The notes below the pieces were generated by a model. It worked only from the letters and a program-made list of their open reading frames with translations, had not been told where the DNA came from and did no database searches. 44,836 nucleotides of DNA from Rhypophila decipiens (taxonomy: Eukaryota > Ascomycota > Sordariomycetes > Sordariales > Naviculisporaceae), in contig MU858297.1 of assembly GCA_033297075.1 (NCBI GenBank), positions 1 to 44,836 of the forward strand, in the 5' to 3' direction. The translations under genes and the position numbers were made by a program. Shown here piece after piece: positions 8,913 to 19,747 of this stretch; within the stretch, counting starts at the first letter, position 1, and each line of letters begins with the position of its first letter.

Positions 8913-10560
8913 TAACCGCCCCGCCGCAGCAGGGCCACAAACGCGTTGGTTGGATAGGAAGAAAATTTGCAACACGTTAGTGGCATGAAGGACACAAAGG
9001 GGTGGTTAGAACACACCACTGTAGATTTGAGAAACCGAGTTGGGAAACGGAATCGCAAGAAACACCCCGTTCAAGACGTCTACCGTTATTAGCACGTAAG
9101 TCCGTTTGCTGAGTCAGCAACTTCCATCAAAACATAAAGTGGACTATCAGGTCCATCCACACGTTCTCGCCCTCTTGATCTTAACGACAGGTTCGAGTCT
9201 TCATTGTTGTTCAGAAGGTGCGGTTTTTTGTCCTCATAGCTACTGGTTCTGGACCCTTCTGAGCAGACAGGGAGCTTTTATGGGCAAAACGATTTCCCCA
9301 TCATTCCGCATCGTGAATTACTGTCACTTCTTTACGGCCGGAAGCACTGAAGATTTACCAGACCAATATGGAGGTCGTGCAAGTCATCCTATCTATAATT
9401 CAATGACACTGGATCTTACCACAAGAAGCCCCGGCTCTTCTCGCTTTTTCCAAAAAATGCAGACGAAACATCCGGGAGAACTTGAGAATGAAGACCGGGC
9501 CAAAGGCACTCGCTAGAGGAGCTTCAATATCGCTGTGATTTGTCAAACAAAACTCTCGCGACCCAACGGCTTCTTTCGATCACGTGCAAGAATTGCTTTG
9601 GGTACGACTTTCCCACTTTGTCGTAGCTGTTTAGGTAGAATTACAAGACTCCAGTCGCTGTGCAATGTTCCCAGAAGCAACTGGCACCGTTCAGATGTTC
9701 GGATAAAAATCATCACTTTCAAGCAGGCTCCGCATTTACCGGGTGCTCTGTTGAGAGCACAGTGTACGGTGAAAAGGCTGTGAATTGATCGGACAGTGGT
9801 CCGTAATCACGCATTGTCGTCTGTGGCAGATTTTTTTGAGCTTGAATAAAAGGGTCACAAAATATCGGACTAATTGCCGCAGTTTTTTATTCACTCAGTG
9901 TTTACACAGTGCCAGTGGACGTTCCGGTCGAGCGACTGTGATCTTACAAGGCAGAAGGACGTTAATGGCACGTGACACCCCTGATCGTCAACAAAGCTGA
10001 CCCACTTTTAACAACCTCGCCGTCAAGTTTTTCACAAATCAGTAGCACTTTTCAGCATCACTAACGTCATATCAAAAGCCATCTGTTAAAAAGACAGCTG
10101 TTTCTCCCAGTAAAGACGCGTCTGCCTGTTCAGTCACCTATGATCTTTGAAGCTCTATTGACAAAGACCGCGTCACCTACCCTTCCGTCTGAACCTCATC
10201 TGCAAAGAAAAAAACAGGCACAATATTAACGGACAACAGCGCGTTCACTGATCCGCACTAGTGCGTCGTCTGAACTTTGAGTTCGAAAAAAGAGTTACCA
10301 GAGCAACGTGCCGCATTTTTTCCCGGGCTGATTCGCGCTGCTTCGAGTTGACAGACGCCCGGTCGAGACAACTATCAATAAGTCCCTTCTGACCCTCCTC
10401 ACACTTTTCTTCCTCCTACAACTCACATCCTCAACACCCTCATCTCCTCAATCTGACTTTTTCGATCTGCTCCTTCATCTTCCTCCATCGACCACCATCA
10501 ATCAACAAACGTCGACCAGCAAACACCATCACCACTCAGCCTGCTCAAGTATCCCCTTCC
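8913..10560. other. Gene-poor region, nothing recognised
   Basis: 1.6 kb with no frame of coding character in either strand, no tRNA and no repeat that I recognise. Open frames here lack an ATG or look random. A small hairpin (TGCTCTGTTGAGAGCA, near 9748) is the only local structure seen. Confidence 0.4.
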
Positions 10561-12995
10561 TTTTCCCCACTTATCGTATTGCTGCAGGAGCAGTGATTAC
10601 AAGACCACGCTGGTGTCTGCTAATCTCACTTGCCTTTCCAGATTCCGACTCGACAATATCGACAGCAACCAAGTCTTCTTCAATCTCCAGCTTCGGTGCC
10701 AAGTCACGAGTGATCCGTATCACTCGTGCCTTGGAACCAATAACTAACTTGCATTCAGACGATAACACAACACCGACCACGACACCCGACACACCGACCG
10801 AAACCCCCTGCACTTGAACGACCCTGTCCCACTTCATGCTGTGTCGCTTCTGCGTGGTTCCCGTACGGCTTCGGTCGAGGAGGTGCCATTAGCGACACGA
10901 ACCACCCCAGCGCCTGCCCCGTCCCGCGAGCCCAGCTCTCGCCGGGCGGCGCGTGGGTTATCTGGGAAGAGCCTGCAGGCGCAAGGGAGTACCCCACATG
11001 TGCCGAGGGCTGGGCCGACACGACCGCCCACAATACGATACCCCCGACCGGCGACACGACAGCGATCGATCGACACGCACGACACAAGACACGACACACG
11101 ACACTATAAGGCTTGAGGTCAGGAACAATAGCAGGCGGCACAACACGGCCATGGTGTGGAGGAAATGGCAACACGGCATGAGGTCTAGGAGAGTAAGGGA
11201 GATCTGCTCAACCGACGATCGAACCGAACCGAACCGAACCGACTCGATGACCGACTGTAAGTATCTTCTGTTTTGCTTGTACTCACTGTGGCTTGGCATC
11301 TAGGCTGGACTTGAAAAGACTTGACTTGCACTTGACCTCGATCGACCTCGATATCGACCTCGCCCTCGACCTCGACGGACTTGGACCTCGGGCTGGGACT
11401 TGGGCTTTGGATGGACTTGGGATGGACTGGATGGAATGGATTAGATGGATCGGTGTTTGGTTGCTTGGGTGGTTTCATTGGCTTGGATGGACTGAATGAA
11501 TGGGCTTTGGATAGTTTGAATGGAATTGATCTTGGGTTGTGCTTTACCTTTTTGCTCGTGCTTGTGCTTTGTGCTTTGTGCTTTCTTTGTTTGAATGGAC
11601 TGTGTGACTCTCCCTCTGCTGTTGGGATTATCCTAGCTCTTGGCCTTCTTATCTCTGTTTCTCTTTACTCTGGCCTCATCAACTGCTTGCTTTGCTCTTC
11701 GAACTGCTTTTTGCTCTGTTCTCCATGATAATCTCGACCTTGCCTCCTATCTTTATCTTATCTTAGTGTTGAGAGTGCTTTGCTTTCAGTGTTACCTTCT
11801 GCTTTGCTCGCTGCCACTTTCTCTGCTTGATTCACTGGGTAACTCAATGTATTTATGCTCTTTGGAATTCTCTCTATCTTGTTCTCTATCTTGTTCTCTA
11901 TCTTGTTTTCTATCTTGCTCGCTATCTTGCTCGCTATCTTGCTCGCTATCCGGATCCCTAGATTGCTTTCTATTGTCCTTTCCTTTCCGCTCTTCTCTCC
12001 TTAACATTTCACTTTCTGCACTCGTCCTTGCTTGAGTCTTTACCATGAGTGATTCACTCCTGTCATATCTTCATGTTCTCGACTGCTCCAAATGTTATTA
12101 AGGTTCTAGGGCGGGCCAAGTTTGCCGACAATCCTCATCACCAACGATCCTCCTGGCCGATAAATCCAACGTTGAGATTCTCCGTGGTGACAATGCCAAT
12201 GGCTGATGTTACCATCAAAGTCTTGCCCTCGACCCATTGCCAATGTCACTCTGACATTTCTCCGTCGAGGGCTCTCACGTGGGTGGGGGCATCACCGGAA
12301 ATGCCAGAAGTGGGGTGGACGGGGACGGCAACTCAGGGGTTTTGTTGATACCCTGTACGGGGTAAAACGATGTTATTGGTCCGTTTCTGCCGCTTAGTCA
12401 CATATTAAAGAAGCTTTAAAGTCGCAGATCTTTAAGGATGTTTTTTGCGCGTCTTTCTTTTTTTCATGCTTCTCTTCGATAGTCGATTCGTTAAACTTGT
12501 GAGGGGCAAATTCCAAAATAGCATCACCATTCACCTTAATGATATGCGACATGGAACTTGTTTTCTCTGTTTTGCTAGCCGTCGACTAGTTTCCGGCATC
12601 TGCAGCTTGCATCCGAAGAGACAGCCGTTATTCCACTTTTGTACTGTTAAGATAGGGGGTCCAGGAAGACTGCATGTTAGCGTCTTGTTAGACTTGTTTG
12701 ACTTTTGGACGCTAATAAACCTCCTCAACGGAGACCCTTGTCCCCTGCTTTGATAGCCATGCGATGGAACACCCACACCGTCTTTTGTTTTGGAAAGTGG
12801 CGGCGGGGTTGATGGCAGATCGGTATTTACAAGACATGAAGCTCAGCTTCTCACTTTGTGCGAATTGTGAACTCTTGATTCTGCATCTCTCCTCCTCTCG
12901 CTCCACAAACATTGCATCCTGTCCGCACAGCATTCCTCGCTTCTTTTGGCTCGTTTACCATCACGTCAACAACCTAGCAAACAGACACTCACGCA
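10561..12995. other. Low-complexity, repeat-rich gene-poor region
   Basis: Alternating C/A-rich and T/G-rich low-complexity DNA with microsatellites: four ACCGA-type units near 11218-11240, CTCGA/GACCT-type repeats near 11335-11400, and GGATGGA-type repeats near 11405-11460. On the minus strand, two frames (11185-11478 and 11792-12046) read as Pro/Ser/Lys- and Asp/Glu/Arg/Gln-rich polypeptides separated by stops. They could be the decayed disordered part of a transposon protein, but I cannot name it. The right end holds the promoter of the kinase at 12996. Confidence 0.4.
11873..11956. repeat. 12-bp tandem repeat, about seven copies
   Basis: Seven units of the TCTATCTTGTTC type run head to tail, with drift to GCTATCTTGCTC in the later copies and a degenerate last copy. 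The unit is exactly four codons; on the minus strand it reads as an Asp/Glu-Arg-Gln repeat inside an ATG-started frame of 84 codons (11792-12046). Confidence 0.85.
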
Positions 12996-14135
12996 ATGGC
13001 CAAGTTTGCTGAAGCCCCCGCCGGAGCAAGAGGCAACCTCAACTCCCCCGAGGCCCTCCCCACCACAGTCGAAGAAGTAACAACAGAGTGGTTCACCAAA
13101 GTCCTCGGAGTCCCCGTCAAGGAATCCAAACTCACCCTCCCCATCCACGGAACAGCCTCCAAGCTCCTCTACGAGCTGACGTACACCAACGAAGCCGACG
13201 CAGCTTCCAACCCAAAGAATGTCTGCGTCAAAGGCGGCTTCATGCCAGAGCTCATCAAGCTCCACCCGGGACTCACAGTCGTCTACCGTGCCGAAGCCGA
13301 GTTCTGGCACTACCTTGCTCCCCGCCTCGGCATGCGTTTCCCACAATCCTACTTCTCCGGTAGCGATACCGTCTCCGGCCAGGGCCTTGTCATCCTAGAA
13401 GATCTGTCAAAGGGGTACTCCTTTGGCGAGCCGATCGAGGCGTGGCCCGCTGATCGGGTCCGCGCCGGAGTCGAGCAATTGGCCCTTTTGCACGCTAATA
13501 CCTGGGGCGCTACAAACAAAGACTTCCCCTGGATGGATGCCACCGGGGGATCGGGCTTGCATGCTGTGCTATTGACGCTCATGTCGGAAGGCGAATGGGC
13601 TGCTCGATTTGCTGATCCTGCTACCCGACCTATGGGTATTCCTGATTATCTGGTCGCGGACAGGGAGAGGATGGTTCGCGCCTTCAAGACAATGTGGGCG
13701 ACGCATAACCCCAAGTTCCTTGCCGTCGCGCATGGAGACCCGCATATTGGGAATACGTTTATCGACAATGAGACTGGGCTGCCGGGAATTATCGACTGGC
13801 AGAGCTGGATGCCCAACTATTCGGCGCTTCACGATGTGGCGTACTTTATTGCTGGGTCGTTGGAGATTGAGGATAGACGCAAGTATGAGGTTGAGTTGCT
13901 TGAGCATTGGTTGGAGTGTCTACACAAGGCCGGCGCGCCGAAGTTTACCAAGGACGATGTCTGGGAGGATTACAGGAAGCACATGATGCATGGTTTCGCT
14001 TGGTGCTTGACCAACCCGATGATGCAGCCCAAGAATAGGATCGATGCCATGTCGGCGAGGCATTGTGCTGCTATTCAGGATCATCAGAGTTTGGAGCTGT
14101 TGGAGAGCTTGCCTGGTTATGTTACGGAGGCTTAG
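12996..14135 (+). CDS. APH/CHK-like phosphotransferase (choline/aminoglycoside kinase fold)
   Basis: Single-exon gene of 379 aa with its ATG at 12996 in an ACGCAATGGCC context. The catalytic-loop motif HGDPHIGN starts at residue 246 (catalytic Asp 248, metal-binding Asn 253), and the DFG-equivalent GIIDWQ has its Asp at 267. An N-lobe segment with VCVKGG around residue 75 and AEFWHYLAPRL (about 102-112) suits the ATP lobe of the ecdysteroid-kinase-like/CHK family. Such proteins phosphorylate hydroxyl groups of small molecules in the cytosol; the substrate cannot be told. Length is normal for the family and no break is seen. Confidence 0.88.
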   Translation: MAKFAEAPAGARGNLNSPEALPTTVEEVTTEWFTKVLGVPVKESKLTLPIHGTASKLLYELTYTNEADAASNPKNVCVKGGFMPELIKLHPGLTVVYRAEAEFWHYLAPRLGMRFPQSYFSGSDTVSGQGLVILEDLSKGYSFGEPIEAWPADRVRAGVEQLALLHANTWGATNKDFPWMDATGGSGLHAVLLTLMSEGEWAARFADPATRPMGIPDYLVADRERMVRAFKTMWATHNPKFLAVAHGDPHIGNTFIDNETGLPGIIDWQSWMPNYSALHDVAYFIAGSLEIEDRRKYEVELLEHWLECLHKAGAPKFTKDDVWEDYRKHMMHGFAWCLTNPMMQPKNRIDAMSARHCAAIQDHQSLELLESLPGYVTEA

Positions 14136-15047
14136 GTTTACATTCTTGGACATGAATTCTAGGCTTCTATAGAGACCGAACCATGCACATCAATATCTAG
14201 ACGTCTTTTTCCTGCAGATGTCAAAAGACACGTGAGTTTCTGTGTGTCTCACTCGTTCCATGTCCGTGGGTTTTCCGTCTCCTGCCGATCACTGCCAATG
14301 TTACCATCCAATGTCACGGAGAAATTTGATTTAGAGAGAAACCAGCACTCCAGTGCCGACATGTGAGGATCAGAGGCACGGCTGTCAAAGCTGGGGGTCA
14401 ACTGATCCGATTCTGCAGGCTTTGTGCCCAGAAGATTGAAGATCTTTCACCGCATTTCCGCTGATGCGACCACCCCGTTCCAGTGCATCAAGACGGTTGC
14501 GCTGTTGCGGGGAGTCGGAGTGGCTCGCTCCAGCTTTCCATTCGTCAATTCGTCATGGTCGTAAGCGTCCTATTCCACACTAACCAAATCAGGGAAAATA
14601 CCCCTCAACATTAATGGGGTCTCTTTGTTTTTTTTTCTTTCAGGGGTATGGAAATTTCCTCCACTGAGAGGCCATCAAAAGGCCAATGCTTCAGATTGAC
14701 AAGAGGCGTCTCAAATCATGAATGAGCATCTTTAAGCGCGATAACTAGTCATGTTTACGGATACTAGACCGAAGAAGAAACGAACTAATGCATGCACAGG
14801 AGACACTCCCGGGCGCCCCCTCCCGGGGCTCTACGCGGCCGGAGTGGTGGCCGTTGAAAGGGGACGGTCCGCAGCAAAGAAAATTAACTGGCCTCGGGTA
14901 GCGACGAACAACGTCGTCTATGCTGTAAACGGTATGGACAGATTATTTTAGTGGGCAAAGCAAGAAAAACGCCTCCATCCTGATTTCCACTTTCAAGGCA
15001 ATGACAAGTCTTGAGTCAAGACTGGCTTTCTTTCCGGTCGAGTTCCG
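14136..15047. other. Intergenic, no gene recognised
   Basis: 3' flank of the kinase gene and unassigned DNA. A short GC-rich plus-strand frame at 14751-14951 includes GRPLPGLYAAG, like the C-terminal motif of FAD-dependent oxidoreductases, but is too short and isolated to call. Confidence 0.4.
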
Positions 15048-15406
15048 TACAGTCTAACCTGTTCATAGCGATATGGCTGGGGGCCAAACACGTATCGCTA
15101 TGCGGAGGGAATCGCTATGGAGAAAAGTGGGTCAGGGCCAAAACAGGGGATATAATACCAAATTACCACCAAATTACCATATAGTACTGGCTGAACCATG
15201 TATTTTTATGTAAAATACTCATATATTACCGTAAAATACAACCCGGATATACCGTTATATGTGTATTTGTAAGCCAAAATCGTATCGCATAATGTTATAG
15301 CCAGGGAACGCAAAACCCCCATATAAATAGCGATGGGGGCGGATCTCGTAACGGTATATAGAGGGAATCGCTATGAGGAGGATCGCTATGAACAAGTTAG
15401 ACTGTA
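15048..15406. mobile_element. 355-bp MITE with 23-bp terminal inverted repeats and TA target duplication
   Basis: The element is 15050-15404. Its left end starts CAGTCTAACCTGTTCATAGC and its right end is the inverse, with one mismatch over 23 bp (15050-15072 against 15382-15404). TA dinucleotides flank both ends (15048-15049 and 15405-15406), as for Tc1/mariner/pogo insertions. The interior is AT-rich and has no coding capacity, so the element is non-autonomous. The motif ATCGCTATG recurs inside both ends (near 15094, 15111, 15367 and 15382). Confidence 0.88.
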
Positions 15407-15598
15407 GTGTACAAAGCTCGGGAACCAGCTCCTGGCAGCTTTCGTGGGACATTGGGATCGGCCTTTTTATGCATCTTTTCTTCATGTAAGCCGCTCTCAA
15501 AGGGGCAGCTGCCAGCCCTCGGCACTTGAGAAGTCGAAAGCAAACATGGTCTTCCGTCGACCATCTATCCGTGCCTCGGTGTCTTTTTGAAACAAAAC

Positions 15599-15808
15599 TC
15601 ACTTAACGTAATCACCCGACACTGGACGGACATTAACGAGATAAACCAGTCGATAAAGCTCGCCATCCGGCCCATGCCAGCCCACGCCGACCCCCATCTC
15701 CGGCGGAGTCTTGAACTGTGGAGTGTCCCTTGGCGGGGCGGCCAAGGCCAAGGGAGCCATTCTAGCGTGGACTTGGCCGCAGTAGCGGAATGGGAGAGCG
15801 CGAATCAT
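15599..15808 (-). CDS. Small ORF of 69 codons, hypothetical
   Basis: The ATG at 15808 opens MIRALPFRYCGQVHARM, continuing with a Gly/Pro-rich middle and ending GELYRLVYLVNVRPVSGDYVK. Composition and GC-rich codon use look coding-like. The stop overlaps a good splice-donor sequence (GTGAGT), so this may be an exon of a longer minus-strand gene whose downstream part would meet the MITE. No family is recognised. It could equally be chance. Confidence 0.3.
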   Translation of the reverse strand: MIRALPFRYCGQVHARMAPLALAAPPRDTPQFKTPPEMGVGVGWHGPDGELYRLVYLVNVRPVSGDYVK

Positions 15809-17002
15809 CTCCCCACAGACATTTTTGCTTGGTTTGTTTTTCTTTTCTTTTTTCTGTTTAAAAGCCGCAATGTGCTCACCATGTTCCGATAACGCCCCGT
15901 TATCTTTCGTGTCCATCACACGTGGTGGTGATGGTGATATGGCTCACCAACATCCTCAAGACGTGACGGTACCGACAAGTACTTTTGTCTCGGGTATCTT
16001 TGAGGCGTTGTGCGTTCCAGTCAGCCGCGTATGGTGTGTGTGAGTACCTATTGCAGTTGGAGAGCCGCATGACGTTACACAAAGACCTGCGAGTAATACC
16101 GGTAGATCTTGATTCCGTTCGGGGACGGTAATTTCCACAGTGGCGTTCACTACAGGTTTCTTATGCCCGTTGGTGTCGATGATAATGAATATCCTCTAAA
16201 CACAGATTCCGCAATCTCATCCGTCCCCAATATCACGGTAGCTGCATCCTTTTAGGTCTCCCCTTTCCGCGCCTTGGTCATGGTGGACGCTACTCCGGAA
16301 GTGAGCCGAGCCCACAGACTGGACCAGGTGAAACGTTCGAACCGGAAGCCTCCCGCGGGCCTGAAAACTCCACTATCCAAGAGATGTTTTCTTTCTACCC
16401 CAAAAATGGGTAAGTCGGCACCCCTTGCTGCTCCTCTCTGTTACTACCCAAGTTTCCTTGCAAGTCCAATAACAGAAGAAATCGGCAGTTGCTTTTTATT
16501 ATTCCGTCAGGCCTGTAACTTGCTCCCCTGGAAGTGAGCATCCAATTTGACAGCGGGAAGACGAACAGAATTGCCACAATGCCGAACCAGCAATAACATG
16601 AATGCAACCTGACCGACAGAACTGGAGAAGGACAAAAGAAAAAAGGAACAAAAAAGAACATGCATATCCAGATTTTACCCCTTCTCGTCATTCATTCCTT
16701 GGAAGCAACTTGACCCTCGCAGCGTCACAAGCTGTCCTGCCGACCAGCATACCACGGATAGCTATCCATTGCCAGGCTGCCATTCCTTGATGGCACCAGT
16801 CGTTCGTTTCATATTCCTTTAGTTATATTCATAAGTCGCCCACTCGCCCCCCACAAGGTCGAGGGTTGTCTCTTCTCCAGGGACCGAAACTTGTCGACTG
16901 GACCTTCGTTCGCTTTCTCGTCCTCGACGGCATTCTTCCCTCCGGTCTCACCGAACGCGACACAGTTGCCGTCACCGCCGTCCGGCATTGGTATTAGCCA
17001 AG
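15809..17002. other. Intergenic, promoter side of the rhodopsin-like gene
   Basis: 1.2 kb without a convincing gene or RNA. The last 150 bp are pyrimidine-rich and lead into the ATG at 17003, consistent with a fungal promoter and 5' UTR. Confidence 0.4.
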
Positions 17003-18386
17003 ATGGCGTCCGCCGCACCGCCGTCAAACTCGACCGAGATGGTCGGTCTCATGCCGCCACCTCCGGGGCACACTCCCGACTTCTATAGCATCACTCCCAT
17101 ACAAAATACGTTTACCGTTGTCTTCGCCGTCTTCTGGGGTCTCGCGACAGTCGCTCTCATACTTCGAGTCTACACCAGAGCATACATCGTCAAGGCGATA
17201 GGATGGGACGAGCGTACGTCTGCTCCCTCCCAACCATCCAACATCGAATGCCTAACTAACATCCTTTACAGCCCTCTTGATCGCCGCCTGGGCAGTAACG
17301 TTTGTCTTTGGAATAATGTCCATTAAAAGTACGCCTCGTGTATCCTCACGTCCCCCAACTCCCAGTCTAACAACTGCTCCAGCGTTCCCTTACGGATTCG
17401 GCCGCCATTTGTACGACGTCTCAATGAGCCAACTAGCGAGCTACTTCGAATACCTCTTGATCCTAGCATTCACCTACATCTGGCCACCGACCCTGACAAA
17501 GCTCTCCATCCTCGTTCTCTACTGGCGAATCTCCCCCGAGCGCTACTTTCGCTGGGCGATCATCGCCACTGCTTTTATCCTCATTTCCTACACGGTAGCC
17601 ATCACCGCGATTTTCGCCGGACCTTGCAACCCGAGCCTCGGAACCCCCGAATCAGCTGTTTGTTTGAACAACGTCGCCGTCTCGCAAGCAGTAATCAACA
17701 TCGTCACCGACGGCATGATGATTGTCATGCCCTTGCCTACCATCCACGCTCTGCACATGCCTCTGAAACAAAAGATCACTGTTGGTATCATCTTGGGTCT
17801 CGGGTCGGGCGCTTGCATCGCCAGCATCGTTCGCGTGGCATATGTCCGGGCCATGGTGGACAATCCCGACGTGACCTTTACTCAGTGCTCTGCCGCGGTA
17901 TGGTCGCTTGTGGAAATGAACCTCGGCGTTCTTTGCAACAGTCTCGCAGTCATGAAGCCCTTCATCCGTCGCCATTTGCCCAAACTCCTCTCTCTCACGG
18001 GAAGCAACGGAGGCAGCGGCAAAAACACGGACGGCAGCTATGCCAAGAAGAGCAAGAGCAAGACCTCTGGATTGCACAGCAAGGGATCAAGATGGGGCCA
18101 TTCCTACCAACTGCATAGTGTCGGCAAGGCAGGGAGCAAGATGGATGAGTCTGTCACTGGGACGACGATTACCATGGGCCGGGCATCGACAGAGGGAAGT
18201 GGCAGTGGCAAAAATGGCGTGGGAAGTGCACAGGTTAAGGATATCGTCGTTGATCACGAATTTGCCGTCGAGTTTGATGTCCAACGGGGAAATGGCGGCA
18301 GGGGTGTGCAGACTAGCACGGGGAAGGGAGACAGCACTGATAGTATTCTGAGGAATATGCAGTACCCTGCTCATCAGCCGGTGTAA
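17003..18386 (+). CDS. Seven-helix rhodopsin-domain integral membrane protein (PTH11/SAT4-like)
   Basis: Three exons, 17003-17213, 17272-17328 and 17383-18386, give 423 aa. Introns of 58 and 54 bp have GTACGT/CAG and GTACGC/CAG ends, and the first carries a CTAAC branch site. Seven hydrophobic segments are present, with family landmarks: IGWDE after helix 1, FPYGFGRHLYDV, LTKLSILVLYWRISP, and FTQCSAAVWSLVEMNLGVLC. The Cys pair in the extracellular loop (GPCNPS...AVCLNN) is retained. There is no CFEM domain upstream. The C-terminal tail of about 130 residues is Ser/Gly/Lys-rich and cytoplasmic. Proteins of this fungal family are GPCR-like plasma-membrane proteins; some, like PTH11, act in surface sensing. 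The ligand is unknown. Confidence 0.88.
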
Positions 18387-18668
18387 GTACTTGTGCTGCT
18401 GATTTCGATGAGAAGGACGCGCGGATGTGGTTGAGGTTGGAAAGTGTCCATCATGGACGTTCGCTTCATCGTGACTCGGTACGATACACGATAGTACATA
18501 CTTGTGATATATAGACTTAATAGACTCTGGTTCCGAAGACAGTTCTCTTTCTCTCTGGTGTCTGCAAAACCATAGCATGGTGACACATGCCCAGTTGGAC
18601 TTGTAAAGACTTCGATCGTTGGCCCGGAAGACGGGTCTTCATAAGTCAAACGACAATGGTCATCTATC

Positions 18669-18787
18669 ACATACGACCATAGGCACTGGAAAACTCGGGA
18701 TCCCGTCCGCTCTCCCATAGATAAGCCAGCGACCGCCAGACTAGTAGTTGGGTGGGTGACCACCAGCGAATCCCTGGTGTTGTATGT
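18669..18787 (+). rRNA. 5S ribosomal RNA (dispersed copy)
   Basis: 119 nt beginning ACATACGACCATAGGCACTG and containing the conserved AACTCGGGATCCCGTCCGCT and AGACTAGTAGTTGGG blocks, ending GTGTTGTATGT so that the first and last nine bases pair. Length and ends match filamentous-ascomycete 5S genes, which are typically scattered. It contains the internal polymerase III control region. Helix II/III bases near 18681-18683 and 18732-18740 differ from the Neurospora type I recall, so this may be a variant isotype. Confidence 0.95.
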
Positions 18788-18795
18788 TTTTTTTT
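18787..18795 (+). terminator. Pol III terminator of the 5S gene
   Basis: A run of nine T directly at the 3' end of the 5S RNA, as expected for polymerase III termination. Confidence 0.85.
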
Positions 18796-19063
18796 GTCTC
18801 CCGACCGTAATCTCGTTGCCATATTACTCATATACACTCTACACTCGGCTCTTTTTTAACACATTCTCGCTATATGAACTGTTGTTAAAGGCGTTACTTT
18901 AAGTCCTCTCTTCTGTCTTTTCTGCTTAAACACCAGGTAAAACCACCAACTTCCAGACTGGTGATCCACCCAGTATCCACATGGGCATATTACCCGCGGG
19001 CCGCCGACGAGATAAGTGGAAACCCGGAAGCCTAAGAACATCCACCAAGTGGGAATAACCTCA

Positions 19064-19137
19064 TCCTCTGTGGCGCAATTGGCTAGCGCGTCTGACTGTT
19101 AATCAGGAGGTTGGAAGTTCAAGCCTTCCCGGAGGAG
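19064..19137 (+). tRNA. tRNA-Asn (anticodon GTT)
   Basis: 74 nt without intron. The acceptor stem TCCTCTG/CGGAGGA pairs fully with one G-T wobble, the D stem is GCGC/GCGC, the anticodon stem TCTGA/TCAGG encloses the loop CTGTTAA with anticodon GTT, and the T arm is GGAAG-TTCAAGC-CTTCC. The discriminator base is G. A T6 run at 19142-19147 serves as terminator. Confidence 0.96.
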
Positions 19138-19504
19138 TGTCTTTTTTGGTCCATTTCACTTTTGCTGGTTGTCGCTTTTTGCTTTTCTTTTAATCTTTTT
19201 CCAGCTTCCCTCAACATTTGCAGTGACTCTCCCCAGCAGTGTCAAGTGGCATCGGAATGGGTGTCCAATATCAAGAATGTGTAAACCAAGTTGGGAATGT
19301 TAGATACTCCGTGGTCAGGAATAGCTGTGTTGTGCAGACCGGGCTCGGGAGTTGGCAAAGATGTCTTGATATAAATATGAATCATGACTAGAGGAAAACG
19401 CCCTTATTACACTCAGATAGTAGTACAGAATTGCTACTAGGCAACTCTTCAAGATAAAAGAGGCCCAAACATGCTGTTCTACATCTATCATCGAAACGGT
19501 CTCA

Positions 19505-19747
19505 TTAACATCGCCGTCCAAATCCACCTCCCATCCGCCGTCCTCCACCACCCATGCCCATACCGCCCATCCTGGGACCTCCGCCAAAGCCCATTCCCCT
19601 TCTTCGCCCGCCACCAAAACCCATCATTCCACCACCTCCATGATGATGATGTGCCGGTACCGTTTGTTGGACAACCACTGGTCTGGGGCCCATGCCGTAT
19701 CCGCTTGCGGCATGTCGCCGTGATGATGATCCGAAGCCGAAGCACAT
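19505..19747 (-). CDS. Small Gly/Arg/His-rich protein, unknown function
   Basis: An 80-aa single-exon frame from the ATG at 19747, starting MCFGFGSSSRRHAASGYGMG. It then has a His tract (HHHH), repeated GGGMMGFGGG/GMGFGGG/MGGMGMGGGG blocks and ends in Cys. The biased, non-random composition in one frame supports a real gene. Short Gly-rich proteins of this kind are common in filamentous fungi and usually lack a known role; the His tract could bind metal, which is inference. A longer overlapping frame (19488-19976) reads as noise. Confidence 0.6.
   Translation of the reverse strand: MCFGFGSSSRRHAASGYGMGPRPVVVQQTVPAHHHHGGGGMMGFGGGRRRGMGFGGGPRMGGMGMGGGGRRMGGGFGRRC

Noticed and set aside
9106..9516. 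136-codon plus-strand frame
   Set aside because: Lacks an ATG start, no motif, and composition resembles random translation.
14751..14951. Possible FAD-oxidoreductase fragment (GRPLPGLYAAG)
   Set aside because: A single short motif in a 66-codon frame with no flanking likeness; chance is as likely.
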